Position numbers and translations under genes: made by a program. A stretch of DNA of 5,038 nt from an uncultured Collinsella sp. (GTDB taxonomy: Bacteria > Actinomycetota > Coriobacteriia > Coriobacteriales > Coriobacteriaceae), in the NCBI GenBank assembly GCA_902478365.1, contig CABSKX010000088.1:1-5038 (forward strand). Direction: 5' to 3'. A model generated the notes under the pieces. The model was not told the origin of the DNA. It did not search any database and worked only from the letters and a program-made list of their open reading frames with translations. Positions within the stretch are counted from its first letter, which is position 1. Every line of letters begins with the position of its first letter. Below are positions 4,552 through 5,038 of the stretch, piece by piece.

Positions 4552-5038
4552 TTAATCAGACAGACCCAGCATGTCGTTTTCCTCCATGAGGACATCGGCT
4601 AAAACCGCAACACCTATGCTTGTTTAAGCAAACTTCCTGATAGTCGTGGAGCTGCTGTAGCCCGACATGCAGGACATCGCTCGGCTTAAACACCGGATGC
4701 CGCATCCGCGAAACGAGTTGCGGTGCACCCTGTTCCAAAAGGCTGTCAAGTACCATGGCGTGAGCGTTGGGGTAGCCATCATTCAGCGTGGATACATCCG
4801 GATGCGCATAGATCCAGACGATTCCAACGTTCTCGTATTTCCCGTGCAGGTAATCGAAGAGGGCAGGCGACACCATACAGTTGCCGCCGACGGTCACGAC
4901 TCTGTCGGGGTTTTCTGCCGCAAGCTTCCTCTGCGCATCCTGAATCCCCGCCAGGACTTCGTCCTCGGCATAGATGCGAACTGTGGAGTGGGAAGGATAA
5001 ACTGGACTTTCTTTTAAGGATCCTCAAGCGTATTGCCG
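4552..5038 (-). pseudogene. Frameshifted, truncated arginase-family gene fragment
   Basis: The minus strand encodes part of an arginase/ureohydrolase-family protein, a metal-dependent hydrolase of guanidino compounds. Readable pieces in order are GNTLEDP (another frame, at the window edge), KESPVYPSHSTVRIYAEDEV, DRVVTVGGNCMVSPA (GGNC at 4877-4888), FDYLHGKYENVGIVWIYAHP, GYPNAHAMVL and LQQLHDY. After about 4615 the protein continues as GVAVLADVLMEENDMLG in a shifted frame, to TAA at 4552-4554. One shift lies near 5016-5020 and another near 4615, where an extra base occurs. The family's metal-binding DAHxD is YAHPD here: codon 4808-4810 is TAT, one base from GAT. The later metal-binding DxD region and the C-terminal half are missing, and the N-terminus runs off the window. 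With two frameshifts, a lost ligand and a truncation, it is non-functional. The family call is firm. Confidence 0.8.

Noticed and set aside
4667..5017. 116-codon plus-strand open frame
   Set aside because: It is antisense to the arginase-family relic, which has strong family motifs on the minus strand.
1..5038. CRISPR array, tRNA, rRNA, transposase or integrase
   Set aside because: No regularly spaced repeats, cloverleaf, conserved rRNA sequence or recombinase motif was found on either strand.

Overview
The window suggests a GC-rich gut actinobacterium, most likely Coriobacteriia (Collinsella, Olsenella or Eggerthella-like). This is inferred from the LuxR-type regulator with a long non-receiver N-terminal half, from the PadR/DUF1700 gene cluster, and from strongly G/C third positions in the resident genes. 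It cannot be proved from 5 kb.

Layout. (1) Positions 68-1072, minus strand: an intact LuxR-family transcriptional regulator. (2) About 1110-1660: poorly occupied sequence holding an unrecognised 126-codon minus-strand ORF (1216-1596) with coding-like base use, and a possible short plus-strand gene tail (1130-1219). (3) About 1663-3186, plus strand: a compact operon with a near-consensus promoter (TTGACG, 17 bp, TATAGT). It encodes a PadR repressor, a DUF1700/HAAS membrane protein whose start overlaps padR, and a small one-pass membrane protein. It ends in what looks like the first 31 codons of a PspC-domain gene, after which the homology stops. (4) Positions 3343-4026, plus strand: an isolated, less GC-rich gene for a helical 227-residue protein. 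It resembles a poorly characterised family marked by NKLKD and TSGFxHFS motifs, and is probably a horizontally acquired accessory or defence-type gene. (5) Positions 4281-5038, minus strand: two adjacent decayed gene fragments. One is a frameshifted ATP-binding protein with a readable Walker A. The other is an arginase-family gene with two frameshifts and a lost metal ligand.

Interpretation. The live genes are the LuxR regulator, the PadR-controlled membrane cluster and probably the 227-residue protein. The PadR promoter contains ATAC-N8-GTAT and nested TATAG repeats across its -10, which fits autorepression of an envelope-related operon. The right-hand half looks like a rearrangement site: a truncated operon end, an atypical gene, then gene relics fused end to end. 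No CRISPR array, tRNA, rRNA, transposase or integrase was seen, and no complete new multi-gene system. The best leads are the 227-residue gene at a truncation point and the relics that mark genome decay.
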